Shown piece by piece: positions 42,501 through 48,887 of a stretch of DNA of 64,000 nt (position 1 is its first letter; each line of letters starts with the position of its first letter). The notes under the pieces were generated by a model. It had not been told where the DNA came from and ran no database searches. It saw only the letters and a program-made list of their open reading frames with translations. The DNA is from Eumeta japonica (lineage: Eukaryota > Arthropoda > Insecta > Lepidoptera > Psychidae). The stretch lies in assembly GCA_005406025.1 (NCBI GenBank), contig BGZK01001376.1:99174-163173 (forward strand), written 5' to 3'. The translations under genes were made by a program, and so were the position numbers.

Positions 42501-42860
42501 GAATTCTATAGCTCCAACGCAATCTGTATCATTAGTCGGCACGTTTTCTTCTTTATCAGTATTCTCTTCTTTGTTTTTGTCAAAATCTTCCGTTAAATAA
42601 TCGTCTTCTTCGTCTACGGTCCTCTTTATAAGCGTATGCTTGTAATCACCATTTTGAATTAGGGTCTCATCATAATTTTTTACCGCATTACTTGCAAACA
42701 CATTATCATTATCACTTATATAATTATTTACATTATCATTCGACCCGAACAAAACCTTTGCGTTGCCATTTTCTGCTGAATTCAACACTGTGGCGCAATA
42801 GCGTATTTTGGAAATTAAAAATATGATAAACAGCCATTGGCGTCTTATGAAACTTCGCAT
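467..42860 (-). CDS. Allatotropin/orexin-like neuropeptide receptor (class A GPCR), 8 coding exons
   Basis: Exons 42860-42195, 41569-41422, 29033-28892, 25472-25360, 11369-11270, 5680-5568, 2902-2805 and 592-467 join into 1506 nt, giving 501 residues and a TGA stop. All junctions are GT/AG and phases match. Predicted membrane segments lie near residues 143-168, 178-202, 214-238, 257-275, 308-335, 367-389 and 398-424. Class A marks are NLAAADF in TM2, a Cys215-Cys297 pair for the TM3-ECL2 disulfide, DRW at 239-241, CYFP at 379-382 and NPLIY at 419-423. DRWYAICFP and the WDVTETWF loop are what I know from insect allatotropin receptors, relatives of vertebrate orexin receptors; such receptors sit in the plasma membrane and bind an amidated neuropeptide. 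Lepidoptera carry more than one related receptor and I cannot say which paralogue this is. The family call is firm; ligand identity is inference. Confidence 0.93.
593..2804 (-). other. Receptor intron 7 (2212 bp)
   Basis: AT-rich sequence between exons 7 and 8. It contains a CTAT-type simple repeat near 1651-1700 and no open frame with recognisable coding character. I see no other feature in it. Confidence 0.85.
1651..1700. repeat. Imperfect CTAT/CTGT simple repeat
   Basis: Interrupted tetranucleotide repeat (units CTAT, CTAC, CTGT) in intron 7. Confidence 0.7.
2805..2902 (-). CDS. Receptor exon 7: helix 8 and proximal C-tail
   Basis: It encodes residues 428 (split) to 460. FRREYRRAFCCAP matches a helix 8 followed by the Cys439-Cys440 pair that is often palmitoylated in class A receptors. 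The rest is Ser/Thr-rich (STLSRGTTS), offering possible kinase and arrestin sites. Acceptor TTTTTCAG, donor AAG|GTATTC, phase 1 in and 0 out. The exon is very GC-rich. Confidence 0.92.
2903..5567 (-). other. Receptor intron 6 (2665 bp)
   Basis: The first about 210 bases after the exon 6 donor are GC-rich and keep the receptor frame open (possible alternative tail). The rest is AT-rich. A somewhat GC-richer patch lies at about 4500-4720. Sequence at about 2985-3110 looks like a worn interspersed repeat, but I cannot name it. Confidence 0.8.
5289..5294 (-). promoter_or_regulatory. Candidate intronic poly(A) signal
   Basis: AATAAA on the minus strand 65 nt downstream of the alternative stop at 5359. 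Its spacing suits a short terminal exon, but the hexamer is frequent in such AT-rich DNA. Confidence 0.25.
5359..5568 (-). CDS. Possible alternative C-terminus by read-through of the exon 6 donor
   Basis: If the GTGAGC donor at 5567 is not used, translation continues in frame for 69 residues after S427 to a stop at 5359-5361, giving a 496-residue receptor. The segment is GC-rich like coding exons, unlike the AT-rich rest of the intron, and has an Arg-rich part (TRRRGTT) and a five-Gly run. A minus-strand AATAAA lies at 5289-5294, 65 nt past this stop, which would suit intronic polyadenylation. It lacks the Cys pair of the normal helix 8. This is inference from composition and frame; a chance open frame in a GC-rich intron start is possible. 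Confidence 0.3.
   Translation of the reverse strand, partial: GERVRTHARASYLNGIHINVQLATTNRAAITNVTRRRGTTSPGRNEDLARVLKPESGGGGGLCLAVDVQ
5568..5680 (-). CDS. Receptor exon 6: ECL3 and TM7 with NPLIY
   Basis: It encodes residues 390 (split) to 427 plus one base. The acceptor is TTCCACAG and the donor is a strong AGCG|GTGAGC. HVLCYANSAVNPLIYNF is TM7 with the NPxxY switch motif, and helix 8 begins next. The frame stays open for another 69 residues past the donor, which makes this a possible alternative terminal exon (see 5359-5568). Confidence 0.94.
8510..8760. other. GC/CpG-rich block inside intron 5
   Basis: Markedly richer in CG dinucleotides than its surroundings (for example GCGTCGAGCGCGCATC and TCGACTCGTTCGCGCTC). 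No open frame with splice sites. It may be a conserved noncoding or regulatory element; function unknown. Confidence 0.4.
9020..9148 (+). repeat. Lepidopteran interspersed repeat (TACTATTATAAACGCGAAA type)
   Basis: Contains the sequence order I recognise from common lepidopteran repeats: 'actattataaacgcgaaa', then 'ttgtaaggatt', then 'aaaactatccaacagatttt' and 'aatgaaaaat'. Class (SINE or Helitron derivative) not resolved. A related copy lies at 61415-61515. Confidence 0.55.
9149..9210. repeat. Imperfect inverted repeat, 30-bp arms
   Basis: Arms 9149-9178 and 9181-9210 match at 27 of 30 positions with a 2-nt gap, so either strand can fold into a long AT-rich hairpin. It immediately follows the repeat at 9020 and may be part of it. 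Confidence 0.8.
11270..11369 (-). CDS. Receptor exon 5: ICL3 end and TM6
   Basis: It encodes residues 357 (split) to 389 plus two bases. The acceptor is TTCTTTTGCAG. QLRSRRKAAKM is the basic juxtamembrane end of the third loop, and LVAVVLMFAICYFPVH is TM6, with CYFP standing where most class A receptors have CWxP. The donor AAG|GTCACA is weak beyond the GT but joins exon 6 in frame to give R390-Y391. Confidence 0.92.
11455..11585. repeat. Short lepidopteran element with inverted ends
   Basis: Left end 11455-11477 and right end 11563-11585 are inverted copies (17 of 23 positions), both being the CCGACTCGCACTTGGCC module found at the ends of common lepidopteran repeats; GAGGGTTCC lies inside. 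Related modules occur at 39021-39420 and 62380-62490. Confidence 0.6.
11815..11935. repeat. Degenerate tandem repeat of GATCCCG/TTCCG-like units
   Basis: Short units related to TTCCGATCCC and GATCCCGGTCTC recur about every 20-30 bases. On the minus strand they spell a periodic Gly/Ile/Asn-rich peptide, a low-complexity artefact rather than a gene. Confidence 0.55.
12960..13960 (-). mobile_element. Mariner transposase remnant 1
   Basis: Read on the minus strand with frameshifts and stops, pieces follow the order of a mariner transposase: LTDEFKEGYPKSVVTLQNI and HVTYHKMKASLNI (N-terminal DNA-binding part), then TRDKSWIYEYDPETKQQ, then NSEWYTTICLPEVYEEI and LYHDNASCHTS around the second catalytic Asp, then PPYSSYLALNNF where the third catalytic Asp region should be, and FYSRKEAVNGF near the C-terminus. 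The first two Asp residues are kept but the third region has lost its Asp, and in-frame stops and shifts make it inactive. Terminal inverted repeats were not identified. It lies in intron 4 in the same orientation as the host gene. Confidence 0.88.
14043..14066. repeat. (AT)12 microsatellite
   Basis: Uninterrupted AT dinucleotides, 24 bp, in intron 4. Confidence 0.95.
15300..17500 (+). mobile_element. Decayed non-LTR retrotransposon (ORF1 and endonuclease part of ORF2)
   Basis: Plus-strand fragments in conserved order. At 15681-15890 an open stretch (VVKYKNREDVAKTKSIPSD, PRIKLVDINNELHKDELL) resembles an ORF1 protein of insect LINEs; at about 16020-16110 a Cys-rich piece (LNICYKCGRTNRKHKK) looks like its zinc knuckle. 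From about 16450 pieces of an AP-type endonuclease follow: HIIACT, then SLNDCSFYYNEGYVNKADVV, then the catalytic-type motif IIVGDFNFNLL at about 16800. To about 17500 the frame fragments resemble the linker before the reverse transcriptase. The reverse transcriptase itself is missing, so the copy is dead. Limits are approximate. Confidence 0.72.
19808..20423. mobile_element. MITE-like element with inverted GGAACGAAGTTCC ends
   Basis: The 13-mer at 19808-19820 returns as its exact reverse complement at 20411-20423, and the similarity runs on inward (CCTTACGGC against CCTTCGGC). The 616-bp interior is GC-richer than its surroundings and holds a tandem repeat at 19884-19944. There is no transposase. 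A minus-strand 119-codon frame inside shows no recognisable domain. Target-site duplication was not resolved. Confidence 0.5.
19884..19944. repeat. Two tandem units within the MITE-like element
   Basis: Units 19884-19910 and 19911-19944 both run TAAAACCGTAAGAA ... AAGTCCGTGG, the second with a 7-base insertion, and a third partial unit follows at 19945. Confidence 0.75.
24352..24624 (+). other. ATG-started 90-codon ORF, product unknown
   Basis: An ORF in intron 4 opposite to the host gene, with mixed, protein-like composition (EEWVTGTLTHWTKGN, GGSFSYPIQVGHSVALAHV). I recognise no domain, signal peptide or membrane segment, and no splice sites flank it convincingly. It may be a worn transposon fragment or chance. 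Confidence 0.15.
25360..25472 (-). CDS. Receptor exon 4: TM5 end and ICL3
   Basis: It encodes residues 319 (split) to 356 plus one base. The acceptor is a good pyrimidine tract ending TTTTTTCAG. Sequence IPLFFMTVAYYQIVKVLW finishes TM5, followed by the third intracellular loop. I placed the donor at CAGA|GTGCGT because it is the only nearby GT that leaves the phase 1 required by exon 5. Read-through would continue a further ten or so codons to a stop. The exact 3' end is slightly less certain than the other junctions. Confidence 0.85.
27313..27383. repeat. Foldback in intron 3, 30-bp arms
   Basis: Arms 27313-27342 and 27354-27383 pair at 24 of 30 positions across an 11-nt loop, including an 11-bp AT-rich block and TAGGGC. 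The size and mismatched stem resemble a microRNA precursor or a small foldback transposon; nothing in the sequence decides. Confidence 0.7.
28301..28372. repeat. Foldback in intron 3, 27-29-bp arms
   Basis: Arms 28301-28329 and 28346-28372 are inverted copies with one 2-base indel and two mismatches, loop 16 nt. Weaker similarity continues outward, so it may be the core of a larger foldback element at about 28283-28395. Confidence 0.7.
28892..29033 (-). CDS. Receptor exon 3: ECL2 and start of TM5
   Basis: It encodes the split residue N272 and residues 273-318 plus two bases. Acceptor ATTCCAG, donor AC|GTAAGT, phase 1 in and 2 out. PELVVLT closes TM4. The second extracellular loop carries Cys297 (LQQCMATW), expected to pair with Cys215. 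ELTWHIIKLLFIY leads into TM5. The position and both phases fit exons 2 and 4 exactly. Confidence 0.92.
29530..29690 (+). mobile_element. 3' end of a non-LTR retrotransposon
   Basis: The reading 'cctccaagtagatggactga' followed by 'tatgtccatcaatggacgtc' and 'gaatggctgaag' is the worn form of the C-terminal end common in lepidopteran LINE reverse-transcriptase proteins (RPP-RWTD ... AYVQQWT). Only the last about 50 codons can be followed, with stops. Upstream sequence to about 29430 may belong to it. Confidence 0.6.
30815..31200. other. GC/CpG-rich block inside intron 2
   Basis: Clearly GC-richer than neighbours, with open frames on both strands (plus 30809-31081, minus 30815-30997) that probably reflect composition. 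No domain recognised and no convincing splice sites. Possibly a conserved noncoding element or intronic promoter. Confidence 0.4.
33330..33770 (-). mobile_element. Mariner transposase remnant 2 (C-terminal part)
   Basis: Minus-strand piece NEFLKEKNVEFMRKPAYNHD followed by LAPCDFFLFAKIKN is the third-Asp region and C-terminal of a mariner transposase. A frameshift follows, after which a second frame reads FRMKKCIYANECFEKQ, the conserved C-terminal end. The catalytic core upstream is absent, so only the 3' part of a copy remains. The sequence just past it, at about 33336-33357, looks like the terminal inverted repeat area but no partner was found. Confidence 0.82.
35770..36600 (-). mobile_element. 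Mariner transposase remnant 3
   Basis: Minus strand, heavily decayed. Readable parts in order: FKRGGVNLSNEFHDGRPST and NNKNIDTVLYVIKRDRNV (N-terminal half), LTEVQKTDRVPWYNDM, then QQATVWVY and an end near 'ctgcagtatgacaat', a worn form of the second-Asp HHDNAS site. Stops and shifts throughout. Its readable parts differ from remnants 1 and 4, so it looks like a separate insertion. Confidence 0.72.
37255..37470 (+). repeat. tRNA-derived SINE-like copy (degenerate)
   Basis: Starts 'agtggtaaagaacatcggtt' (A-box region), has a worn B-box zone, then 'cgatgagtttttaggtaaat' and 'gtgccttgaagaac', an order shared with the copies at 43003 and 45115. The B-box itself is damaged. End approximate. Confidence 0.45.
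39021..39420 (+). repeat. Widespread lepidopteran interspersed repeat, near full length
   Basis: Runs from 'ttagagttccgta' through a GTCC/GTCT-rich stretch (39069-39110), 'caggctgtatcgcatgaacc', 'gggggggccctcatacaaca', to 'cggcggtacggac' and 'ttggccg' plus a T tract at 39411-39420. This is the module order of a repeat very common in moths and butterflies. The T tract suggests a copied (SINE-like) or Helitron-type element; class not resolved. Confidence 0.7.
41422..41569 (-). CDS. Receptor exon 2: TM3 end, DRW motif, ICL2, TM4
   Basis: It encodes residues 223-271 plus one base. The acceptor ATGCAG is followed directly by SVSVTVSVLTLTF, then SVDRWYAICFP, the G-protein coupling motif with Trp in place of Tyr as is usual in the orexin/allatotropin group. 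The second intracellular loop is basic (KFKSTTGRAK). The donor is TCA|GTAAGC in phase 1; read-through would reach a stop within about ten codons. Codons are GC-rich against the AT-rich introns. Confidence 0.95.
41570..42194 (-). other. Receptor intron 1 (625 bp)
   Basis: Short AT-rich intron between exons 1 and 2, strong GTGAGT donor and ATGCAG acceptor. I see nothing else in it. Confidence 0.92.
42195..42860 (-). CDS. Receptor exon 1: N-terminus, TM1, TM2, start of TM3
   Basis: It encodes residues 1-222. The ATG sits in a favourable ACC-ATG context. Residues 9-16 (WLFIIFLI) could form the core of a weak signal peptide. Residues 25-115 are an acidic, Asn/Asp-rich extracellular stretch with predicted N-glycosylation sites at N110 (NDT) and N122 (NMT). 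TM1 contains GLIGNAL and TM2 contains NLAAADF. The exon stops in phase 0 after LLYFQ at a strong CAG|GTGAGT donor; reading through would end after ten more residues. The N-terminus before DCVG is longer than I would expect for this family, so an internal start cannot be excluded, but the frame is open from 42860. Confidence 0.93.
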
Positions 42861-42901
42861 GGTTTCAGATGTCCCTTGCGATAGGCAAGGCCAGAGGTAT
42901 A

Positions 42902-42935
42902 TTAAAAAACTTTCAAACTTGATTTAACCGCCATC
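42902..42935 (-). promoter_or_regulatory. Possible 5' UTR splice acceptor and ten-codon upstream ORF
   Basis: On the minus strand TTTTATTGTTACAG ends at 42935, a plausible splice acceptor 75 nt upstream of the receptor start. Directly after it lies ATGGCGGTTAAATC, opening a ten-codon ORF that stops at 42902, 41 nt before the receptor ATG. If the leader exon starts there, this uORF could dampen translation. No transcript evidence; the exon carrying the true transcription start is not identified. Confidence 0.35.
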
Positions 42936-43002
42936 TGTAACAATAAAACATATTGTAAATTATTTATTGTCCACGCATTTGTTTGTTAGTGTGAGATCAG
43001 TG

Positions 43003-43260
43003 GCTAAAGAAGTTGCTTTCGTATTAGAAGGTTCGATCCTCACTACGGGCGAATTGACGAATGACTTTGTAATTTAAGTCAAATAAAATCATTTGCTTCG
43101 TGCCTCTGCAATCACACTGAGCTGTCTGTCCATGCTCTCATTGCATTGTTGACAACAGTTGTTAGCAGTCTCCAACCTGTACGAGTATGTTTAAGTTATT
43201 TTGTATTTTTAGTTATATTCAGTAGGTTGGGAGCTGCTAAATATAAATATGATGAGCTGA
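43003..43260 (+). repeat. tRNA-derived SINE-like copy
   Basis: Has an A-box-like start 'agtggctaaagaagttgctt', a good B-box 'ggttcgatcct', then 'cgaattgacgaatgac' and 'cgtgcctctgcaatcac', ending near 'aggttgggagctgctaaata'. It is not a tRNA: there is no anticodon stem or acceptor end. It lies just upstream of the receptor gene. Confidence 0.55.
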
Positions 43261-43989
43261 GAAATAAATAAAAATGAAAAATAAATTAAAAATGCTCGTT
43301 ATTTCTATACGCAATTTAATTAATATGTTTTTTTTTTTTTAATACTTAATTCTTTATTTTTAAAGAAACATAATTTTGTAACTAATTCGAGTAATTTTAG
43401 GGTCCTGTACACTAGATGATTTTTTCGTGGAGTATACGTAAATGATAAACCAAAAATTTGTATTATCACTTTCGTGTTCGTCTATTATACTAGACAGATA
43501 AGCAAATTGGGTTTCAGTACGTTCACAGAACTAGATGAACCTAAATACCAATAAACGTATATTAAAAGTTGATTTTGGGGAACAAATTAGAATTTTAAAC
43601 AACTTTGGTTAAATTCATTATGTGATATATCAAATTAAGGTGCTGGTTATAAGAAATATTAATATGCAAGTTTAAAGTGCTTACTTTAAATGAAATTAAA
43701 AAAGCAATAGCTGTTTTATTACCTTTATCTTCAATTATACTGACGCTAAAATAAAAAAGAAAATAAACTCTTTAAGTTATAGAAAACTTAACCGAAAAAG
43801 CTTTAAATTTATTGAGGAAACGCAAAATAGTCATAAAGGGAATATATGTATAAAATGTATTGTTTAAATTCACCGTGGTCTAATGCGATAATTTGCAGTC
43901 GACAAGCTTGTCCACGGAATTCAATTGGCCGGTTTTTAATCAAAGACCCCAACTATTATTATTTACGATAGGCCTTTCAGTAACTGTCT

Positions 43990-44115
43990 CCAAGTTCGCT
44001 ATCAATCGATCCGCCCTTATCACATTGAAACGGGAGCTGTGGGCTGTCGGTCGAAGTTTATCAAAACGCCGCCGCCGCGTCTTAGCGCGGGCGCCCAGCG
44101 CTGCCTTGTAGCTCT
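43990..44115. other. Short GC-rich block upstream of the receptor
   Basis: Centred on 'cgccgccgccgcgtcttagc' in otherwise AT-rich DNA, about 1.2 kb upstream of the start codon. I could find no clear splice donor on the minus strand within it. Could be a promoter-proximal element; nothing proves it. Confidence 0.3.
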
Positions 44116-44529
44116 CCGACAGGAGGATTGCCTACAAACTTCTCCGTGAAATACGGTAATCCCTGTGTAAACTGTGTCACAGATTCGGCAATGTTTAATT
44201 AAACACGGTAATTCCGACTGTATTATTAACAAAAGATAAACAATCGAAGCGCTACATTTTTGAAAATATATAGGTACATTCTAAACAGATATATCTATTG
44301 AGAATAAAAATATATGTATTTCTAGGATTTTTGTTGTGATAATGGAAATTGAAAAGAATATATTTTATGATTAATATAGTACCTTGCCGTTAATGTATAC
44401 TAAAAAGTCTTTTACCTGTTCAAAATTTTTATCTTTTACATTCTCTAAACAAAGTAAATTATTATTTTATTCATTTATTTTTTTAAATTGAAAAATGAAT
44501 ATTTAATTATTTACTGTAGTAGAGTCGTA

Positions 44530-44850
44530 CTGTGACCAACTTGGCCGCGGCATAAACATGAGCCGGCTCGATAGGTACGAACCACACTCACAGAGTACGA
44601 ACGTGAACAGTATCCGCTGCTGCTTTTCATCCAGTGAATAAGAGTTCCGGTGCCAAATTCCCCCATCCCCCCCTTAAATATCATCTCCGAATCTTCTCTC
44701 CATTAGATATCCTATTTCCTGCCAAAAGGCCGGCAACGTACTGTTGACTCCTATGGAAGGATTGCGAGTGTCCATGAGCGGCGATGACTATATACTCTCT
44801 GATGGATAGCCTGCTCGTTTGCCACTGGAATATGCCATAAAAGATAACAA
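44530..44850 (+). repeat. Abundant lepidopteran interspersed repeat (GGCCGGCAACG type)
   Basis: Module order 'ataaacatgagccggctcga', 'gaataagagttccgg', 'cccccttaaatatcatctcc', 'ttagatatcctatttcctgc', 'ggccggcaacgtactg', 'gtccatgagcggcgatgac' and 'ctgctcgtttgcc' is that of a very frequent repeat of moth and butterfly genomes. This copy is nearly complete. Confidence 0.75.
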
Positions 44851-45114
44851 ATGTCCATTATCTATAACATATTATCAAAAATAGTAACCGAGGTATTTTT
44901 AGGACTTTTAAAACGTAATCTGTCATTTTCTAGAAATATGCATCTCAAAGGGAAAATTTAGAAACATGAAAAGTTTTTATAACGATATCGATTTTACCTA
45001 AAGACAAAGTATACGAATATAGGTATAATTTGGTAGAACCACTATCATCAACGCCCAAAGGTCGATTATAAATATAGTCGATCTTTTTAAATGTTTTGAT
45101 CAACTTGTACGTGT

Positions 45115-45400
45115 GCAGTACAAGGCCGAGTGTTTAAAAGCGACGTCTTCGAAACAGAAGATACAGGGTTCAATTCTCACCATTGTAGAATAGACCAATG
45201 AGTTTTCAATGTGAATCTAAACTAATACCGCTCAGTCGGCGCCTCGAAGTAAACGTAAGTATTTTTGTCCAGGAGGTTGTCAACGCGTCGGGAACAGCGC
45301 GAAAGCCTATAGATGTAATCCCTAGAATCCTAAAGAAGTTTTGGTGACTCAGAAGTGGACCGATTGAAGTGAATATGATACAGCAAGCTTTATGTAGAAT
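45115..45400 (+). repeat. tRNA-derived SINE-like copy (degenerate)
   Basis: B-box-like 'gggttcaattctc' at about 45167, followed by 'gaccaatgagttttcaatgt' as in the related copies, and a variable 3' part. The A-box side is weak. End approximate. Confidence 0.5.
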
Positions 45401-46704
45401 TTATTGAGATATTGTAATATAGGGATCATTTATCTTTCATTTGAGTTTTATTTACATTAGTTTTTCAAATTTAACCAAATTATAAGTGTCTCCTGTGTAC
45501 AACAAGATTTATGACGTCAATAACATATTTTCCAGAACTGCACACATACGAAGTTATCAGTGCTGTTATCCGACATACGGCTGTCCAATTTAGAAGCAAC
45601 AATAGCAGCATTTTCCGCAAGCAGTAGCAATATGCCTAACCATAGTATATTCGGGCGTAGATCAGAGATTTCGGATGAATCACTTCTTTATTATAACGAT
45701 CTGACATTCATGGTTCAGTTTATTAACCCGCGCAAATATTGTTAACGCTAGCATTCTTCATAAGTAATGTGGATTCTTCTCATTTTTATCTTAAGATGCT
45801 GCAACTATTATATATATAGCTCAAGAGTTGATTATGCTTAAATGGGCTAATCGCAGTAACAAACATTAAAAATCAAATATTATTTTCGCATTCGACAACC
45901 CGTTTATTGCAAAGGTTCATTGGCTGTGTAGTCTTTTTCCAGGTTCCATAACTGTAAAGAGAAGAGAATTTCTTATACGATCAGTTCGTTGTCTGTCTGT
46001 CGGTAAATTAAAATTAACATGAAATATTTATGTATCCGGCCCTTGAAACAGTAAAGAAAACAAGTTTCTATAGTCAACGCACTCGAAAAATACAGCCAAA
46101 ATATGACCGACTTATATTTTGAAACTCGCAACTAAATTAAGACCTATAGAGTACTTCCCATTGACCTAAAGTCAAGAAATTTGGAAAGAAAAAACGTTCC
46201 ACAGCAAAAGTAAAGAAGAAATTCTTTGAATTGAGTATTCGTAATTACATCACATGAAAAAATATTTTTTTTATGACTACAAACTTAACTTGGATTTGAT
46301 GTAAACCAATGGATCGTAATGTAAACCAGTATACGGGAGAACATTTTTCAACTTTGCTCTATGAAACTAAGATTAAAAAAAAATTGCCTATTTTTAAGTA
46401 AATCTGAAAATAATTTCAGAATTTCTGGAACGAACGGCTTTTCAGTATCGATATCGAGAACATACAAAAATCATCGAGGTGAAATATATCTACATAAATA
46501 TTAATTTTGTACGGAACCTTCAGAGTACGAGTCCTATTCGCTACTACTACTGCTACTCCGGTTTTTTGTGTTATTTTATGGACCGCTTATTTTTTCCACA
46601 GAATTTCAATAGATAATCAGTTAGTAAGATATATTTGATATTTAGTTAATCAACATGTATAGCAGTTAAGCGTGATTAATCGTAATTCAAACGAGTGAAA
46701 ACAA

Positions 46705-46752
46705 TAGGATTTGCATAACTCCTAGCCTCTGCTAGGAGTTATGCAAATCCTA
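46705..46752. repeat. Perfect hairpin, 22-bp arms, 4-nt loop
   Basis: Arms 46705-46726 and 46731-46752 are exact reverse complements around the loop CTCT. Each arm contains the octamer ATTTGCAT/ATGCAAAT. A perfect stem of this length is unlikely to be old unless selected or newly formed. Confidence 0.95.
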
Positions 46753-46773
46753 CTGCTACTACATACTACATAC

Positions 46774-46815
46774 TACCAGCTAGAAACAAAAAAGGGTTTT
46801 TATTTGTAGCTGGTA
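46774..46815. repeat. Second hairpin, 19-bp arms, adjacent to the first
   Basis: Arms 46774-46792 and 46797-46815 pair at 17 of 19 positions (TACCAGCTA against TAGCTGGTA, then an A-rich stem) with a 4-nt loop, starting 21 bases after the perfect hairpin. Confidence 0.85.
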
Positions 46816-47166
46816 ATGAACTTAGCTAAACGTTATACACGCAAATATCAGTAACTATTTCCCTGTACTAGGATAATGAACAAGCAACAATAAAACATTT
46901 CGTCTGGACCCTCTTTAATAATACATACTATTTTGTCTAATCTAGCAAGAATACATGCTTCATTTATTACCATCACGAATTTTATAATTTTTCATTTTCA
47001 TTATTTTTATTTTATTACCGTTATTTTTAAATATTTTTCTATCGTCCATTCTGACAAAACAGTGAAGACCAACTCTCTCATATTAACGATCGATACATTG
47101 ACACACAACACCCTTTTCCCTTCTGGGTGGGTTAAAAAATTGACGGGTGTTACATCATAGCGATAA

Positions 47167-47601
47167 GTGCGAAAAAAATTGTTCCATGATGGATATCGCA
47201 CATGTTTACAGAGCGCACCCCGTTATCGTAAACAGCGGCGCGCCAATTTGTACGACGTCTACGCAGCGAAACCGCTCCGACGGGTAGACGCGTCCGCTTA
47301 TAGATCTGGCCGATATTGTTTATGCTGTGGCGGCTACCCGTATCTGATTCGGGCGGGAATAAATTACTTAAGGGAATCTCCGCGCGGGGTTTCGGTGGCG
47401 GGCGATAGCGTCAAAAGGGAAAGTTCGAATGACGTGAGCGATGGGCGCGAGCGACGGGCCGCGCGTGCCAAACGGAGCGCTTTCACGATTCGTGACCTTG
47501 AGGTTATCCGACGCGGCGCGACTTTCGTCTGCGAGGAGCCGGGTATCTTAAATGGCGCGTGCGCCGTCGGAGAGCGGTCGCTCGAACTTATCGTTGATTG
47601 A
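47167..47601 (+). other. GC/CpG-rich block with a 144-codon open frame
   Basis: About 47190-47600 is the most CpG-dense stretch of the 5' flank and leaves a plus-strand frame open for 144 codons, Arg-rich with no recognised domain and a non-ATG start. The frame is probably a by-product of composition. The block, about 4.3 kb upstream of the receptor start, is a candidate promoter or first-exon region for either strand. Confidence 0.3.
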
Positions 47602-48887
47602 GAGTTAATTATGCAGCAACTGCATGCATCAATCGTATTGATATTGAATAAGAAATGTTGCTCTGTGGATTTTAAGCGACTGTTTATGGCGTAATCGAAA
47701 TGTAATCGTAAACGCGATTGTTAAGGTACGTCAGTTGTTATTTTACTACTCACTTACAAACTGTAATATAAGAAAAATACGAAATATTTGAAATGACATG
47801 ATCTTAAATATTAGAAAATATTAAGAGCATAAATAAAGTGACGTCGCCAGTTCATAGAAACTGTCTTAGGCACAATTCCAATAGACACCCAGTTCTTAAT
47901 ATATCGTAGTTATTTTCCTTTGAAGAAGGACTTATAAAATGAATCACACACATTGATGTTAAAAGCTGTACAAACTGGGACGGTATAATATCAAAATAAA
48001 TTTGTGGATCAGCTTCATTTTGATAAATTTTGTGTTTAAATTTATATTTATATATATAAATAAAAAGTGAATAAAAATCGTTCTTCTTTCGTCCAATTTT
48101 TTAATCGGAATCGAATAAAAAATTGGTTTATCTGTAAAAGAATATAATACCGAAATTATAAGGCTGTTATTACACCGAGATGAAATGACAATTTGAGTGA
48201 CAGCGCTTTTGAGGGAAATCATTATTGTGGTCTTTCCTCTATGAAAAATGAAAGTACCTAATAATATCCGTGGACACGAAACGACCGTTTAAGCTCCTGA
48301 GCGTGAAAAATGGGAGGACTTAGGTCGACAGGCCTTATCTCGTTATAGACAGTGGGGTTCATTTACACCAAAAAGAATAAGTAAAGACAAATTAATAAGT
48401 ATTATTATCAGTAGACAGACTTTATTTATGATAAAATGTAATGTTTTTCTGAGTTCATCTCCACAATAGATGTATGGATTGTGATGAAAGTTTACGTTAA
48501 GAAATTACCACTCACATTCTTAAAAACGTCTAAGGTATTTTCTTCCAAAAGAAATACTGAGAAAATACCAAGGCAAACCGTAGCAGCAATATGTTAACGA
48601 AAACCGAGATCGTCATCGAGGCCAACATTGAAGTAGAGAGCAAGCGCGGGAACGAAATACAGGACGCGATCGGGGTCGGACACGATTACTTTTAATTCAT
48701 GCCCAACGATATAGAGATAACATTTAACATTTTTAGAATTGGCCACTTAGAAACTGTTAAATAATGGAACATGTTCAAACTTAAAAAATGAAACTCTCTG
48801 ACAAGCTTATTGTATATGGTATCCATCTGTCATTAGTTTTTTTTCACAAATTGGCGGCAAAAATATAATTGCTTATCTAACGTTAAC

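Noticed and set aside
43003..43060. A-box and B-box-like sequence suggesting a tRNA gene
   Set aside because: No cloverleaf with acceptor stem or anticodon loop; the downstream part matches the other SINE-like copies.
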